A stretch of 7,297 nt of DNA from Acidobacteriota bacterium (GCA_963169175.1 CAUJFK010000033.1:1-7297); one strand, 5' to 3'; counted from the first letter of the stretch, positions 1 through 6,332 are shown. Notes: a model not told the origin generated them from the letters alone. Translations and numbers: made by a program.

Positions 1-125
1 TTTTTCTTTCGCGCAAGATATTCAAATGCTTCACGATACGCATCGGCTTTCGATTCGTTCAACTCAGCGATCGCCCGGTGCACCTCTTCCAAGAGCTTTT
101 CATCAACATCGATTTGGACAGTCAT
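1..125 (-). CDS. Partial ribbon-helix-helix-like antitoxin (N-terminal 41 residues)
   Basis: An ORF opens at the ATG at 125-123 and is still open at the left edge, so only 41 residues are visible. It begins MTVQIDVDEKLLEEVHRAIA and ends in a Lys-rich stretch. A short hydrophobic/polar alternating strand (TVQIDVD) is followed by an amphipathic, acidic helix and a second helix rich in Ala, Glu and Arg. This is the shape of the N-terminus of CopG/Arc/MazE-type antitoxins that bind DNA as dimers through a beta strand. An in-frame TGA inside the hairpin upstream limits the start to this ATG. No good Shine-Dalgarno is visible. If the reading is right, a toxin gene should follow beyond the window. 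It could also be a free-standing RHH regulator. The coding frame is fairly convincing; the family assignment is an inference from a short fragment. Confidence 0.5.
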   Translation of the reverse strand, partial: MTVQIDVDEKLLEEVHRAIAELNESKADAYREAFEYLARKK

Positions 126-137
126 AGGATTAAGAAG

Positions 138-162
138 TGGGCGGGAGTTTTCTCACCGCCCA
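138..162 (-). terminator. Hairpin after dnaK, possible terminator
   Basis: A 7-bp GC-rich stem (TGGGCGG/CCGCCCA) continues, after one bulged base, into GAG/CTC closed by a four-base A/T loop. It starts about 20 nt after the dnaK stop. On the minus strand the tail is CTTCTTAATCC, so the U tract is weak. On the plus strand the tail TCTTTTGT is slightly better. It could end dnaK transcription or attenuate read-through into the small antitoxin-like gene, which starts only 12 nt beyond the stem. Confidence 0.5.
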
Positions 163-180
163 TCTTTTGTCACGGTAACA

Positions 181-2121
181 TTAGGACTTCTTCTCGTCCT
201 CGACATCGACATACTCGGCGTCGATCACATTATCATCCGCGCCTGACGCGGTGCTGCCTTCGGCACCGGCCGATGCTGACGAAGCCTGCTCGCCGCCCGG
301 AGTTTCTCCTGCCGGAGCATTCGCCGTTTGGCTGTAGAGCACCTCTGCCAATTTGTGCGAAGCCGTCTGAAGACGTTCGAATGCGTTGTTCATTGCATCG
401 ACATCCGAGCCGCCGAGAGCGGTCTTTGAGTCAGAGATAGCACTGTCGATCTCGCCCGCCGCGGCCGAATCCAGCTTGTCGCGATTTTCAGACAAGGTCT
501 TTTCGACACTGTACATCAAGCCGTCAAGCCGATTGCGTGCCTCGATCTCGCCCTTACGTTTTTCGTCCTCACCGGCGTGCGATTCGGCGTCCTTCATCAT
601 CTTGTCGATCTCTTCCTTCGACAGGCCGCTTGACGCGGTGATGGTGATCTTCTGCTCGCGGCCCGTGCCGACATCCTTTGCGGATACGTTCACGATCCCG
701 TTTGCATCGATGTCAAACGTCACTTCGACCTGCGGAACGCCGCGCGGTGCTGGCGGAATGCCAACCAGATGGAATTTGCCAAGCGTCTTGTTGTCAGGCG
801 CCATTGGCCGTTCGCCCTGCAGGACGTGTACTTCCACGCTGGTCTGATTGTCCGACGCGGTCGAAAAGATCTCAGACTTACGTGTCGGGATCGTCGTGTT
901 GCGCGGGATCATCTGCGTCATAACGCCGCCGAGAGTCTCGATGCCAAGAGTCAGCGGGGTGACGTCCAGCAAAAGAATATCCGTCTTTTCGCCGCCGAGA
1001 ACGCCGGCCTGTACCGCCGCGCCAAGGGCAACGACCTCGTCCGGGTTGACCGACTTGTTCGACTCCTTGCCGAAGTAGGCCTTAACCATCTCCTGCACCT
1101 TCGGAATGCGCGTTGAGCCGCCGACGAGGACGATCTCTTCTATATCTTTTGCCTGCAAGCCAGCGTCCTTGATCGCCTGCTCAACGGGCGGCATAAGCCG
1201 CATGAGCACTGGTTCGACCAACGCTTCGAACTTCGCACGCGTCAGCTTCATCACCAGGTGCTTCGGCCCCGAGGCATCTGCTGTAATGAACGGCAGGTTG
1301 ATCTCCGTCTCCATTGCGCTCGAGAGCTCGACCTTTGCCTTTTCAGCTGCTTCTTTAAGCCGCTGAAGGGCCATTTTGTCGTTGTGCAGATCTATTCCCT
1401 GATCTTTTTTGAACTCATCGATTATCCAGCCGACGAGGATCTCGTCCACATCATCGCCGCCGAGATGCGTGTCGCCGTTGGTGGATTTTACCTCGACAAC
1501 GCCTTCGCCGACCTCGAGGATCGAGATGTCGAATGTACCGCCGCCGAAGTCGAAAACCGCGATCGTTTCATCCTTTTTCTTGTCCAAACCGTAGGCCAAC
1601 GCGGCCGCCGTCGGTTCGTTGACGATCCGCAGAACCTCCAACCCGGCAACCTTGCCCGCGTCCTTTGTCGCCTGCCGCTGGGCGTCGTTAAAGTAAGCCG
1701 GAACGGTGATGACGGCCTTCTCGACCTTTGCGCCGAGGTAATCCTCCGCCGACTGCTTAAGCTTTTGCAGCACCATAGCCGCTATCTCCGGCGGGCTGTA
1801 TTGTTTACCGTCAACGCTGATGCGCACGTCGCCGTTCGAGGCCCTTTCAACCTTATAGGGGACCTGCTTTATTTCATCGCTAACCTCATCAAATTTTCGC
1901 CCCATGAAACGCTTGATCGAATAGAGCGTATTTTCCGGATTGGTCACGGCCTGCCGCTTTGCGACCTGGCCGACCAACCTATTTCCATCCTTTGTAAACG
2001 CGACCACCGATGGCGTAGTCCGCCCGCCCTCGGAATTTGTGATGACGACCGGCTCACCGCCTTCCATCACCGCAACCACCGAGTTGGTCGTTCCCAGATC
2101 GATACCAATGATTTTGCTCAT
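181..2121 (-). CDS. dnaK: Molecular chaperone DnaK (Hsp70)
   Basis: DnaK is the cytoplasmic ATP-dependent chaperone that binds exposed hydrophobic segments of unfolded proteins and cycles with DnaJ and GrpE. The 646-residue length is normal. The ATPase domain shows the phosphate-1 motif GIDLGTTNS (6-14), the catalytic Lys70 in SIKRFMGR, the FGGGTFD motif (Thr196) and LVGGSTRIP (332-340). The segment around 80-105 is the insert typical of Gram-negative DnaK. The interdomain linker DILLLDVTPL (381-390) leads into the substrate-binding beta domain, then the alpha-helical lid, a Gly/Ser/Ala-rich tail and the conserved end VIDAEYVDVED. The ATG at 2121 is set by the conserved N-terminus and by a GGGAG Shine-Dalgarno (2134-2130) 8 nt upstream. 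The gene appears to be transcribed alone from its own promoter; grpE and dnaJ are not adjacent. Nothing in the protein looks damaged. Confidence 0.99.
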   Translation of the reverse strand: MSKIIGIDLGTTNSVVAVMEGGEPVVITNSEGGRTTPSVVAFTKDGNRLVGQVAKRQAVTNPENTLYSIKRFMGRKFDEVSDEIKQVPYKVERASNGDVRISVDGKQYSPPEIAAMVLQKLKQSAEDYLGAKVEKAVITVPAYFNDAQRQATKDAGKVAGLEVLRIVNEPTAAALAYGLDKKKDETIAVFDFGGGTFDISILEVGEGVVEVKSTNGDTHLGGDDVDEILVGWIIDEFKKDQGIDLHNDKMALQRLKEAAEKAKVELSSAMETEINLPFITADASGPKHLVMKLTRAKFEALVEPVLMRLMPPVEQAIKDAGLQAKDIEEIVLVGGSTRIPKVQEMVKAYFGKESNKSVNPDEVVALGAAVQAGVLGGEKTDILLLDVTPLTLGIETLGGVMTQMIPRNTTIPTRKSEIFSTASDNQTSVEVHVLQGERPMAPDNKTLGKFHLVGIPPAPRGVPQVEVTFDIDANGIVNVSAKDVGTGREQKITITASSGLSKEEIDKMMKDAESHAGEDEKRKGEIEARNRLDGLMYSVEKTLSENRDKLDSAAAGEIDSAISDSKTALGGSDVDAMNNAFERLQTASHKLAEVLYSQTANAPAGETPGGEQASSASAGAEGSTASGADDNVIDAEYVDVEDEKKS

Positions 2122-2176
2122 CTAAGTTTCTCCCAGATTAATTAAAGTTCGCTCGCCTATGATTACATACAATGAC

Positions 2177-2205
2177 TTGAGCCTGAATTGAGTATAAAGA
2201 TTGAG
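2177..2205 (+). repeat. Three TTGAG direct repeats over the dnaK core promoter
   Basis: TTGAG occurs at 2177-2181, 2188-2192 and 2201-2205, with start-to-start spacings of 11 and 13 bp, about one helical turn each. The middle copy shares two bases with the -10 hexamer and the third lies in the spacer. The half-site resembles that of the HspR HAIR operator (CTTGAGT, inverted), but here all copies point the same way. Function is unproven and chance occurrence in A/T-rich DNA is possible. Confidence 0.35.
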
Positions 2206-2219
2206 TGTGTTGTTGTCAA
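2191..2219 (-). promoter_or_regulatory. Sigma70-type promoter of dnaK
   Basis: The -35 is a perfect TTGACA (2219-2214). A 17-nt spacer separates it from TATACT (2196-2191), one mismatch from the consensus -10. A/T-rich sequence (TCTAAATAAAC) lies just upstream of the -35. Transcription would start near 2184, giving a leader of about 60 nt before the dnaK ATG. No CIRCE inverted repeat is present. Three TTGAG pentamers on the plus strand overlap and flank the -10 and might be a regulator target. Confidence 0.75.
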
Positions 2220-2300
2220 GTTTATTTAGACGTCCATGAGTAATGTATTGCGGCATATCCTTTAGGTAAGTTCGAATATGAAAGAAGCCCTCGCGTCGTG

Positions 2301-2400
2301 CTTTTTTCGTCTCTTTTCGTGGCTTTTCGTGGTGGCGAAACCCGAGGCCGGACCACGAACTGCACGAACCAAGCCGTGAAAACGCACAAAAATACGAAAA
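2301..2400. repeat. Short ~10-bp TTTTCGTGG-type repeats in inverted arrangement
   Basis: On the plus strand TTTTTTCGT (2302-2310), TTTTCGTGG (2314-2322) and TTTTCGTGG (2324-2332) follow one another at 10 to 12 bp steps. Further on the same motif appears on the opposite strand as ACCACGAAC (2352-2360), GCACGAACC (2362-2370) and weaker copies near 2373-2400. The two sets can pair: TTCGTGGT (2326-2333) with ACCACGAA (2352-2359), then the outer TTCGTG with CACGAA. The result is a possible long imperfect hairpin with an 18-nt loop. No coding function is apparent. It looks like a dispersed intergenic repeat rather than a terminator. Confidence 0.55.
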
Positions 2401-2427
2401 AGGAGGCCGCCGTTTCCGGCAGTCTCC
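2397..2427 (-). terminator. Rho-independent terminator of the receptor gene
   Basis: Reading the minus strand from 2427, GGAG, ACT, GCCG, a GAAA tetraloop, CGGC, GGC and CTCC form a stem with a 3x3 internal loop, followed directly by TTTTT (2401-2397). It starts 25 nt after the receptor stop codon. The GNRA-type tetraloop with GC closing pairs and an immediate U tract is typical of an intrinsic terminator. Confidence 0.78.
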
Positions 2428-2451
2428 AAAGTTAAACAACAAAATAAAGGA

Positions 2452-4461
2452 TCAGAAGCTGAACCTAATACCAAACTGCATCTGGCGGCGTCTATTCCGC
2501 AGTCCGCGAGCTTCGGACAGCGCAGCAAGGTCATCCGGATTCGAATAGTCAAAGTTCAGGGCACCAGAATTGGTTACCGTTGAACTGCCCGGATTTGGGA
2601 TAGCCAATCCGGCATATGCCCCAAGGGCCGCGTGGTTAAATACGTTGAACACGCTAAAGCTTGGTTCAAGTATCCAGTTTTCCTTCCAGATCCGAATCGG
2701 CCTGGTCAGGCGGAAGTCCGCTGTGAACAGGTTTTCAAACGGATTCGGGTTCCCAAGTGGGACCAGCGGTATGGTCGGGGTAACCGCGCCGATCGCTCTA
2801 AGCTGCGCTTCGGAGAAGATCCCGGCCTGGACCAGCCTCTGCCCGTGGGGCGTAAGCTGGTTGGCCCCGTTGGCATTGTAAGCGGCAATTGCCTCGTTCA
2901 GATCGGCAAGGCTTTGGATCGAACGGCCAAAGGCACCGATGTTGGTACCAGGCAACAAATCGACGCGAGGCGTGCCGCCGACACCGCCGTCACCATTGAT
3001 GTCCGAAGTGAAGATACCGCTGCCGGCCCGATTGTTCGGAACGAACAACGACTGCGGAGCCGAGGTCTGGAACCGATAGATCTGATCGAGGCGGAAACCT
3101 CCGATGAGATCCAGGCTGGCGCTGACCGTAGCATTATGCCTCCGGTCAAGCCCACTTGGCCCGTAGTCAGAATTCCAGTCACGATTGTTGGTCGTGTTCG
3201 CAATAAATTCAGGCCGTCCTACCCCGCTGGTCGCCTTGTTTGACGCAAGGGCATAACCCACCGTGTAGCTAAGTCCCTTGAACAGCGCGCGTTCACCGAT
3301 CGAAAGGAATTTGAAGGTATCGCCGCCGAAACGGCCGTTTAGTGAGATCTGCAGTCCCGAATATGTCGAGAACCCGCCGACTGCAAGCCGTGCCCTCGTA
3401 TTCAGGCTGGTTGCGCCCGGCCAGATCGTATCGTTCGCCAACCCAAAGCTTGCGATCGACGGGAAGAATATGGAATTGTCGGGCCTCCGACAGCCGTTCG
3501 TGATCGCCTGATCGATCGTCTGGCCTTGGCAGCTACCCGTCAAAAAGCTACTAACAGCCGTTGCGGCTGCGGTCGAGTTAAAGAAGCGTGCGTCTCGGCG
3601 GCTTTCATAATCAGCGAGCAGGAGCGGAAGTCCGATCGTGCGCTGTCTGATATAGTCCACCGAGATGACATGTCCCTTCATCAGCTCATGCTGGAATCCG
3701 ATGTTGAACTGCATCGAATACGGGATCTTATAATCACCCGGAAACTGGCCACCAAAGGGAACGCCGTTCGTGTTCGCGAATTCCGATGGGCCGCTATTCG
3801 GATTGTAATTACCCAGATTTGAGTAGGCAGTCTGGACCGCCGCATTGATCTGCGTAATGTACGGCAAAACGGAACTGATGGTCCGTCCGCGCAAGCACGT
3901 GTAGTCGCCCGCAGCGGTCTCCGTCGCCGGGCATAAGGGAATGCCGGTAACATTGATGGGCGTGCCGTCAGGGCCAACAACAAAGTCGGTCGCCAACGCG
4001 GTCGGCCCAATACCGGTGGTTATACGAGCAAATTCATCAAACAGCGAATTGTTGAAGATGTTCGCTTCGTACGCCAGATAGAATCCGCCGCGAATACTGG
4101 TCTTGCCGTTGCTGAACGGGTCCCAGGCAAAACCAAGCTGAGGGCTGAACGCATCTTTCGGATACTTTGCGGCGTCGCCAAGGCCAGCGCCGTAAACATC
4201 CAGCTCAGGAAGCCGCGGAACATCGGGGCTGCTGAAAAAGTTGGTATCGTAGTTGTGGCGGAGGCCAAAGTTTAACGCTAAGGTTCCGGCGGATCTTCCA
4301 CAGATCCCCGACATACCAGCTATATCGTGTGTTGTACTTGCCGCCAAACGGCAAGCCGTGAGCTGCGCGGGCCGTAAAGAAACCAGCATTCGGCCCAACG
4401 CCAAAGTCCTGCAGCAGATAGTCCTGCGGATTGCTGGACGTGCTTGAGGCAAGGTTACCAA
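2452..4461 (-). CDS. C-terminal open fragment of the Oar-like receptor (beta-barrel)
   Basis: This frame carries the second half of the same receptor. Authentic sequence starts at NFGLRHNYDTNFFSS near 4270. The roughly 63 codons before it, back to a TTG at 4461, are out-of-frame shadow of the first fragment. Barrel-type features follow: FSPQLGFAWDPFSNGKTSIR, the GFQHELMKGHVISVDYIR strand pair, LDRRHNATVSASLDL, ADFRLTRPIRI and SFSVFNVFNHAALG, a pattern common near the end of Oar-like proteins. The chain ends GIRFSF with a terminal Phe, the signal used by the BAM machinery for outer-membrane insertion. Without signal peptide and plug this fragment could not reach or gate the outer membrane. Confidence 0.6.
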   Translation of the reverse strand: MVTLPQARPAIRRTICCRTLALGRMLVSLRPAQLTACRLAASTTHDIAGMSGICGRSAGTLALNFGLRHNYDTNFFSSPDVPRLPELDVYGAGLGDAAKYPKDAFSPQLGFAWDPFSNGKTSIRGGFYLAYEANIFNNSLFDEFARITTGIGPTALATDFVVGPDGTPINVTGIPLCPATETAAGDYTCLRGRTISSVLPYITQINAAVQTAYSNLGNYNPNSGPSEFANTNGVPFGGQFPGDYKIPYSMQFNIGFQHELMKGHVISVDYIRQRTIGLPLLLADYESRRDARFFNSTAAATAVSSFLTGSCQGQTIDQAITNGCRRPDNSIFFPSIASFGLANDTIWPGATSLNTRARLAVGGFSTYSGLQISLNGRFGGDTFKFLSIGERALFKGLSYTVGYALASNKATSGVGRPEFIANTTNNRDWNSDYGPSGLDRRHNATVSASLDLIGGFRLDQIYRFQTSAPQSLFVPNNRAGSGIFTSDINGDGGVGGTPRVDLLPGTNIGAFGRSIQSLADLNEAIAAYNANGANQLTPHGQRLVQAGIFSEAQLRAIGAVTPTIPLVPLGNPNPFENLFTADFRLTRPIRIWKENWILEPSFSVFNVFNHAALGAYAGLAIPNPGSSTVTNSGALNFDYSNPDDLAALSEARGLRNRRRQMQFGIRFSF

Positions 4462-5794
4462 CGACTGCTACCGGGCCGGCAAAGTTGGCAAATCCGCCAA
4501 GGATCAGGCGGGTTATGTCGCCGCCGAAGCGGACAACATGATCGCCAAAAACGGCGCTGCCGTCGTACTTGCCCTGGTAGTTGTTTTGATAGGTCTGCTG
4601 CGGGGCCAATCCGTTGGGGCCAAAGCTAAGATTGCCCACATTGATCTGGACCGGCGTACCGTTTACGACGGGGAATTCAAAACCCGACAGCTCGCTGCTG
4701 GCGATACGGTTGTTGAAGTTCACATAACCAAGACGGCCTGAGTGGGTCACCTTGCTTCCCGTCAGGTTAATGCCGATCACATGGGTGTTCGTCCAGTCAA
4801 TATTCTGAAACGGCGACCGTATCGACCCGCCAGTCGAGGTGTCATCGTTAAAATTGTGGAGATAGAACAAGCGGAGATTGTTCGTCGCGTTGAAGTCAAC
4901 ACGATTCAGGGCGGCTCGCGTCACGATCGGCAACGATGACGACGCATTGAACGTCGGAAAATTGCTGGAAGTGAAATTTGAAAAATCCGCCTGATTGAAC
5001 CGCTCAAAATTTGAGAAGAAGAACAGTTTGTCCTTCCAGAAGAGCGGCTCGCCGAAACGGTACCCTGCCTGATCGCGATTGAATTCAGGTTTAACAGCAA
5101 CAAAGTCAGGGCGGGCATCGAATCTATCGTCTTGTTTGAAGTAGAAACCGCTGCCCGAGAACTGGTTGCCGCCCGTACGCGAAGCAATGCTTATCGCGCC
5201 CGATGTTGTCAGCGAAGTCGAAAGGTCGAACGACGAACGCTGAAGGTTGAATTCCTGAACGGCATCCGTTGAGAAATTGGCAACTGTTGTTCCAACAGTC
5301 TCGTCCGTTACGTCAATACCTTCCAACTGAACACGGGTGCCTGTACCCGATCCGCCGTTAACACGGACGGCACGGTAGGCATTAGTCTTCGTCGGGTCAA
5401 TGTTGCCGCCGTCAACAACCGTAACGCCGGGCTGAAGGACCGCTAGATCCAGGAAGTTTCTCTCGTTCAGCGGCAAGGCTGTGATCTGTCGGCTGGTGAT
5501 AACGCCATCCACGGTCTGACGGGTCGTATCGACCTGAATATCGGTAGCACCGATATCGACCTGAACGGTTTCGGATGTTGCACCGACCTTCAAGCTGATG
5601 TCGGCACGTGCGACCTGAGAAAGCTGAACGACAACATTTTCGGCATTAGCCGAGCTGAAGCCCTGTTTCTCGATCTTAACACTATAAACGCCCGGCTGCA
5701 GCGAACGAACGGAATAGAATCCGTCCGAGTTCGAGGTCGCGGTAACGACCTTGCCGGTAGAAGTTTGCGTAATGCTGACGTTGGCACCCGCCAC
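4205..5794 (-). CDS. N-terminal open fragment of the Oar-like receptor
   Basis: This is the reading frame left open between the amber codon and the frameshift, with the first usable start a GTG at 5794 (residue 42 of the full protein). It holds the rest of the carboxypeptidase-regulatory-like domain (GFYSVRSLQPGVYSVKIEKQ), a plug-like part with ITALPLNERNFLDLAVLQPG and TRVQLEGIDVTDE, and the first barrel strands, including SRTGGNQFSGSGFYF and KDKLFFFSNFERF. Family-like sequence stops at NLSV (about fragment residue 507). The last 22 residues, rich in Pro, Gln and Arg, are out of frame. A protein started here would lack the signal peptide and so would not be exported, and no Shine-Dalgarno stands before the GTG. 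It is probably not a functional product on its own. Confidence 0.6.
   Translation of the reverse strand: MAGANVSITQTSTGKVVTATSNSDGFYSVRSLQPGVYSVKIEKQGFSSANAENVVVQLSQVARADISLKVGATSETVQVDIGATDIQVDTTRQTVDGVITSRQITALPLNERNFLDLAVLQPGVTVVDGGNIDPTKTNAYRAVRVNGGSGTGTRVQLEGIDVTDETVGTTVANFSTDAVQEFNLQRSSFDLSTSLTTSGAISIASRTGGNQFSGSGFYFKQDDRFDARPDFVAVKPEFNRDQAGYRFGEPLFWKDKLFFFSNFERFNQADFSNFTSSNFPTFNASSSLPIVTRAALNRVDFNATNNLRLFYLHNFNDDTSTGGSIRSPFQNIDWTNTHVIGINLTGSKVTHSGRLGYVNFNNRIASSELSGFEFPVVNGTPVQINVGNLSFGPNGLAPQQTYQNNYQGKYDGSAVFGDHVVRFGGDITRLILGGFANFAGPVAVVGNLASSTSSNPQDYLLQDFGVGPNAGFFTARAAHGLPFGGKYNTRYSWYVGDLWKIRRNLSVKLWPPPQLRYQLFQQPRCSAAS
4265..4276 (-). other. Frameshift site in the receptor gene (one extra base)
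   Basis: The minus strand reads GTT AAA CTT TGG in the upstream frame, giving VKLW and then nonsense. Dropping one A of the AAA run (plus-strand TTT, 4271-4273) gives GTT AAC TTT GGC CTC CGC, or VNFGLR. This fits the family pattern of a WK..-NLSxNFGLRxxY barrel strand exactly. Both sides are well conserved right up to this point, so the lesion is located to within a few bases. Confidence 0.85.
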
Positions 5795-5824
5795 AACGTT
5801 TCCTTGCGGATCGGTAACAACGCC

Positions 5825-5827
5825 CTA
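5825..5827 (-). other. In-frame amber stop at codon 31 of the receptor gene
   Basis: The frame from the ATG at 5917 reads ...AQTPTGSI, then TAG, then GVVTDPQGNVVAGANVSIT. Related proteins carry a residue such as Gln, Arg or Thr between the GSI-like and GVV-like parts. A single C to T change in a CAG codon would explain the stop. The frame continues perfectly on both sides, so this is a point change, not a rearrangement. Confidence 0.88.
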
Positions 5828-5923
5828 AATACTGCCCGTTGGTGTTTGGGCCAGGCTCAGCGACCACAACAGGCCGATGACAGCCGCTATGAACACTGAC
5901 CTAAGAGTTCTGTGCATATTGCT

Positions 5924-5928
5924 CCTCC
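5924..5928 (-). promoter_or_regulatory. Strong ribosome binding site of the receptor gene
   Basis: GGAGG lies 6 nt before the ATG at 5917 on the minus strand, inside GGAGGAGCAAT. It decides the start: it places it ahead of the signal peptide and upstream of the amber codon, showing that the gene was once translated through the amber position. Confidence 0.85.
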
Positions 5929-6057
5929 AATTACTGAATCTAATTCCGATCCAATGGTGAGGACGTGGTTCGGTGGTCTAAAACTGACTCGTTCTCCATA
6001 TCGGTCGTGGGCGGAGACCAAGTCCAACAAAAACCATGTGAGGGCGTTTCCGCATAG

Positions 6058-6074
6058 GGCAAATTAAATGCCAA
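6058..6074 (-). promoter_or_regulatory. Sigma54-like -24/-12 promoter element
   Basis: The minus strand reads TTGGCAT, five bases, TTGCC, so the invariant GG and GC are exactly 10 nt apart, as sigma54 requires. It matches YTGGCAC at six of seven positions and TTGCW at four of five. It lies about 140 nt before the receptor ATG in the right orientation, so transcription would start near 6047 with a leader of about 130 nt. No better sigma70 promoter was seen nearby. A chance match cannot be excluded. Confidence 0.38.
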
Positions 6075-6184
6075 AAATCAAGGTGGATAGGAATATATTT
6101 TTTTGGGCGAGATTAGTTTAAGCCAGAGGATTCTCTAAATGCTTTGTTTTGATCTAGTTACAGGGCCACGGTATTGCGGTCGTT

Positions 6185-6243
6185 GGACATAACGTTTCAA
6201 GGTAAGGGCTAAACCGGTACCGGTCCTGCCAACGATGTTGTCC
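6185..6243. repeat. Nested inverted repeat with a perfect 12-bp palindrome
   Basis: ACCGGTACCGGT (6213-6224) is a perfect palindrome, itself a tandem of two ACCGGT palindromes. Around it an imperfect pair of arms, GGACATAACGTT (6185-6196) and AACGATGTTGTCC (6231-6243), is almost co-centred. There is no T run, so it is not an intrinsic terminator. About 170 nt upstream of the predicted sigma54 start, it sits where an enhancer-binding protein site would lie. Confidence 0.5.
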
Positions 6244-6332
6244 ATAAATTTGAACAAACCATCAAAATCTTGTACGTGCAGAAGGAACTCTGCGTTGAAA
6301 ACCTGATCGTGAAATTTCGGAATGGTGCGCCT

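Larger units (their letters stand above)
2122..2451. other. Intergenic region between the receptor gene and dnaK
   Basis: This 330-nt stretch contains, in transcription order, the receptor gene terminator (2427-2397), a patch of TTTTCGTGG-type repeats in both orientations (about 2301-2400), about 80 nt with nothing recognisable, then the dnaK promoter and leader. The ORFs that cross it are of odd composition, start at unlikely places and run through the terminator, so I do not call a gene here. Confidence 0.8.
2452..5917 (-). pseudogene. Oar-like TonB-dependent receptor gene, broken by an amber stop and a frameshift
   Basis: The whole gene starts at the ATG at 5917, behind GGAGG (5928-5924) at a 6-nt spacing. 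It begins with a signal peptide, MHRTLRSVFIAAVIGLLWSL followed by SLA|QT, with likely cleavage after Ala23. A carboxypeptidase-regulatory-like domain (about 28-120) follows, then a plug-like segment (about 120-250) and a long outer-membrane beta-barrel ending GIRFSF. Codon 31 is TAG (5827-5825), where the family normally has a residue before GVVTDPQG. Near 4271-4273 one extra base shifts the frame at about codon 548. The span is 3466 nt, one more than a multiple of three; with one base removed it encodes 1154 residues, a normal size for Oar-like receptors. These proteins are placed in the outer membrane and are thought to import or bind large substrates; the ligand cannot be told. No other lesion is seen, so decay is recent, or one or both lesions are sequence errors. 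Confidence 0.85.
5918..6332. other. 415-nt intergenic region between pgsA and the receptor gene
   Basis: In transcription order it holds a small hairpin (GCAGA/TCTGC, 6293-6278) without a T run, a nested dyad (6243-6185), a short A/T-rich stretch (about 6120-6095), a sigma54-like element (6074-6058), and the Shine-Dalgarno of the receptor gene. No clear pgsA terminator is visible. The frame of pgsA stays open for 65 codons after its stop. I find no convincing gene on either strand. Confidence 0.7.

Noticed and set aside
1258..2145. Plus-strand 295-codon ORF opposite dnaK
   Set aside because: It lies wholly antisense to a well-conserved DnaK. Long open frames opposite dnaK are a known side effect of its codon bias, and the translation shows no family features.
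2130..2280. CIRCE (HrcA) or HAIR (HspR) operator before dnaK
   Set aside because: No TTAGCACTC-N9-GAGTGCTAA is present, and the TTGAG copies are direct, not inverted, so neither known operator is supported.
2122..2552. Minus-strand ORFs of 106 and 96 codons across the receptor-dnaK gap
   Set aside because: They run through the terminator and the repeat patch. One overlaps the end of the receptor gene out of frame. They have odd composition and no start signals.
2632..3243. Plus-strand ORF of 203 codons
   Set aside because: It is antisense shadow of the receptor barrel region, which has clear family features on the minus strand.
4265..4276. Programmed +1 frameshifting in the receptor gene (CTT T context, as in the RF2 gene)
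   Set aside because: There is no in-frame stop at the shift point and no spaced upstream Shine-Dalgarno. The family sequence is restored best by deleting one A of AAA, and a second lesion exists in the same gene.
6278..6293. Small GCAGA/TCTGC hairpin as pgsA terminator
   Set aside because: The stem is only 5 bp and no U tract follows on either strand.
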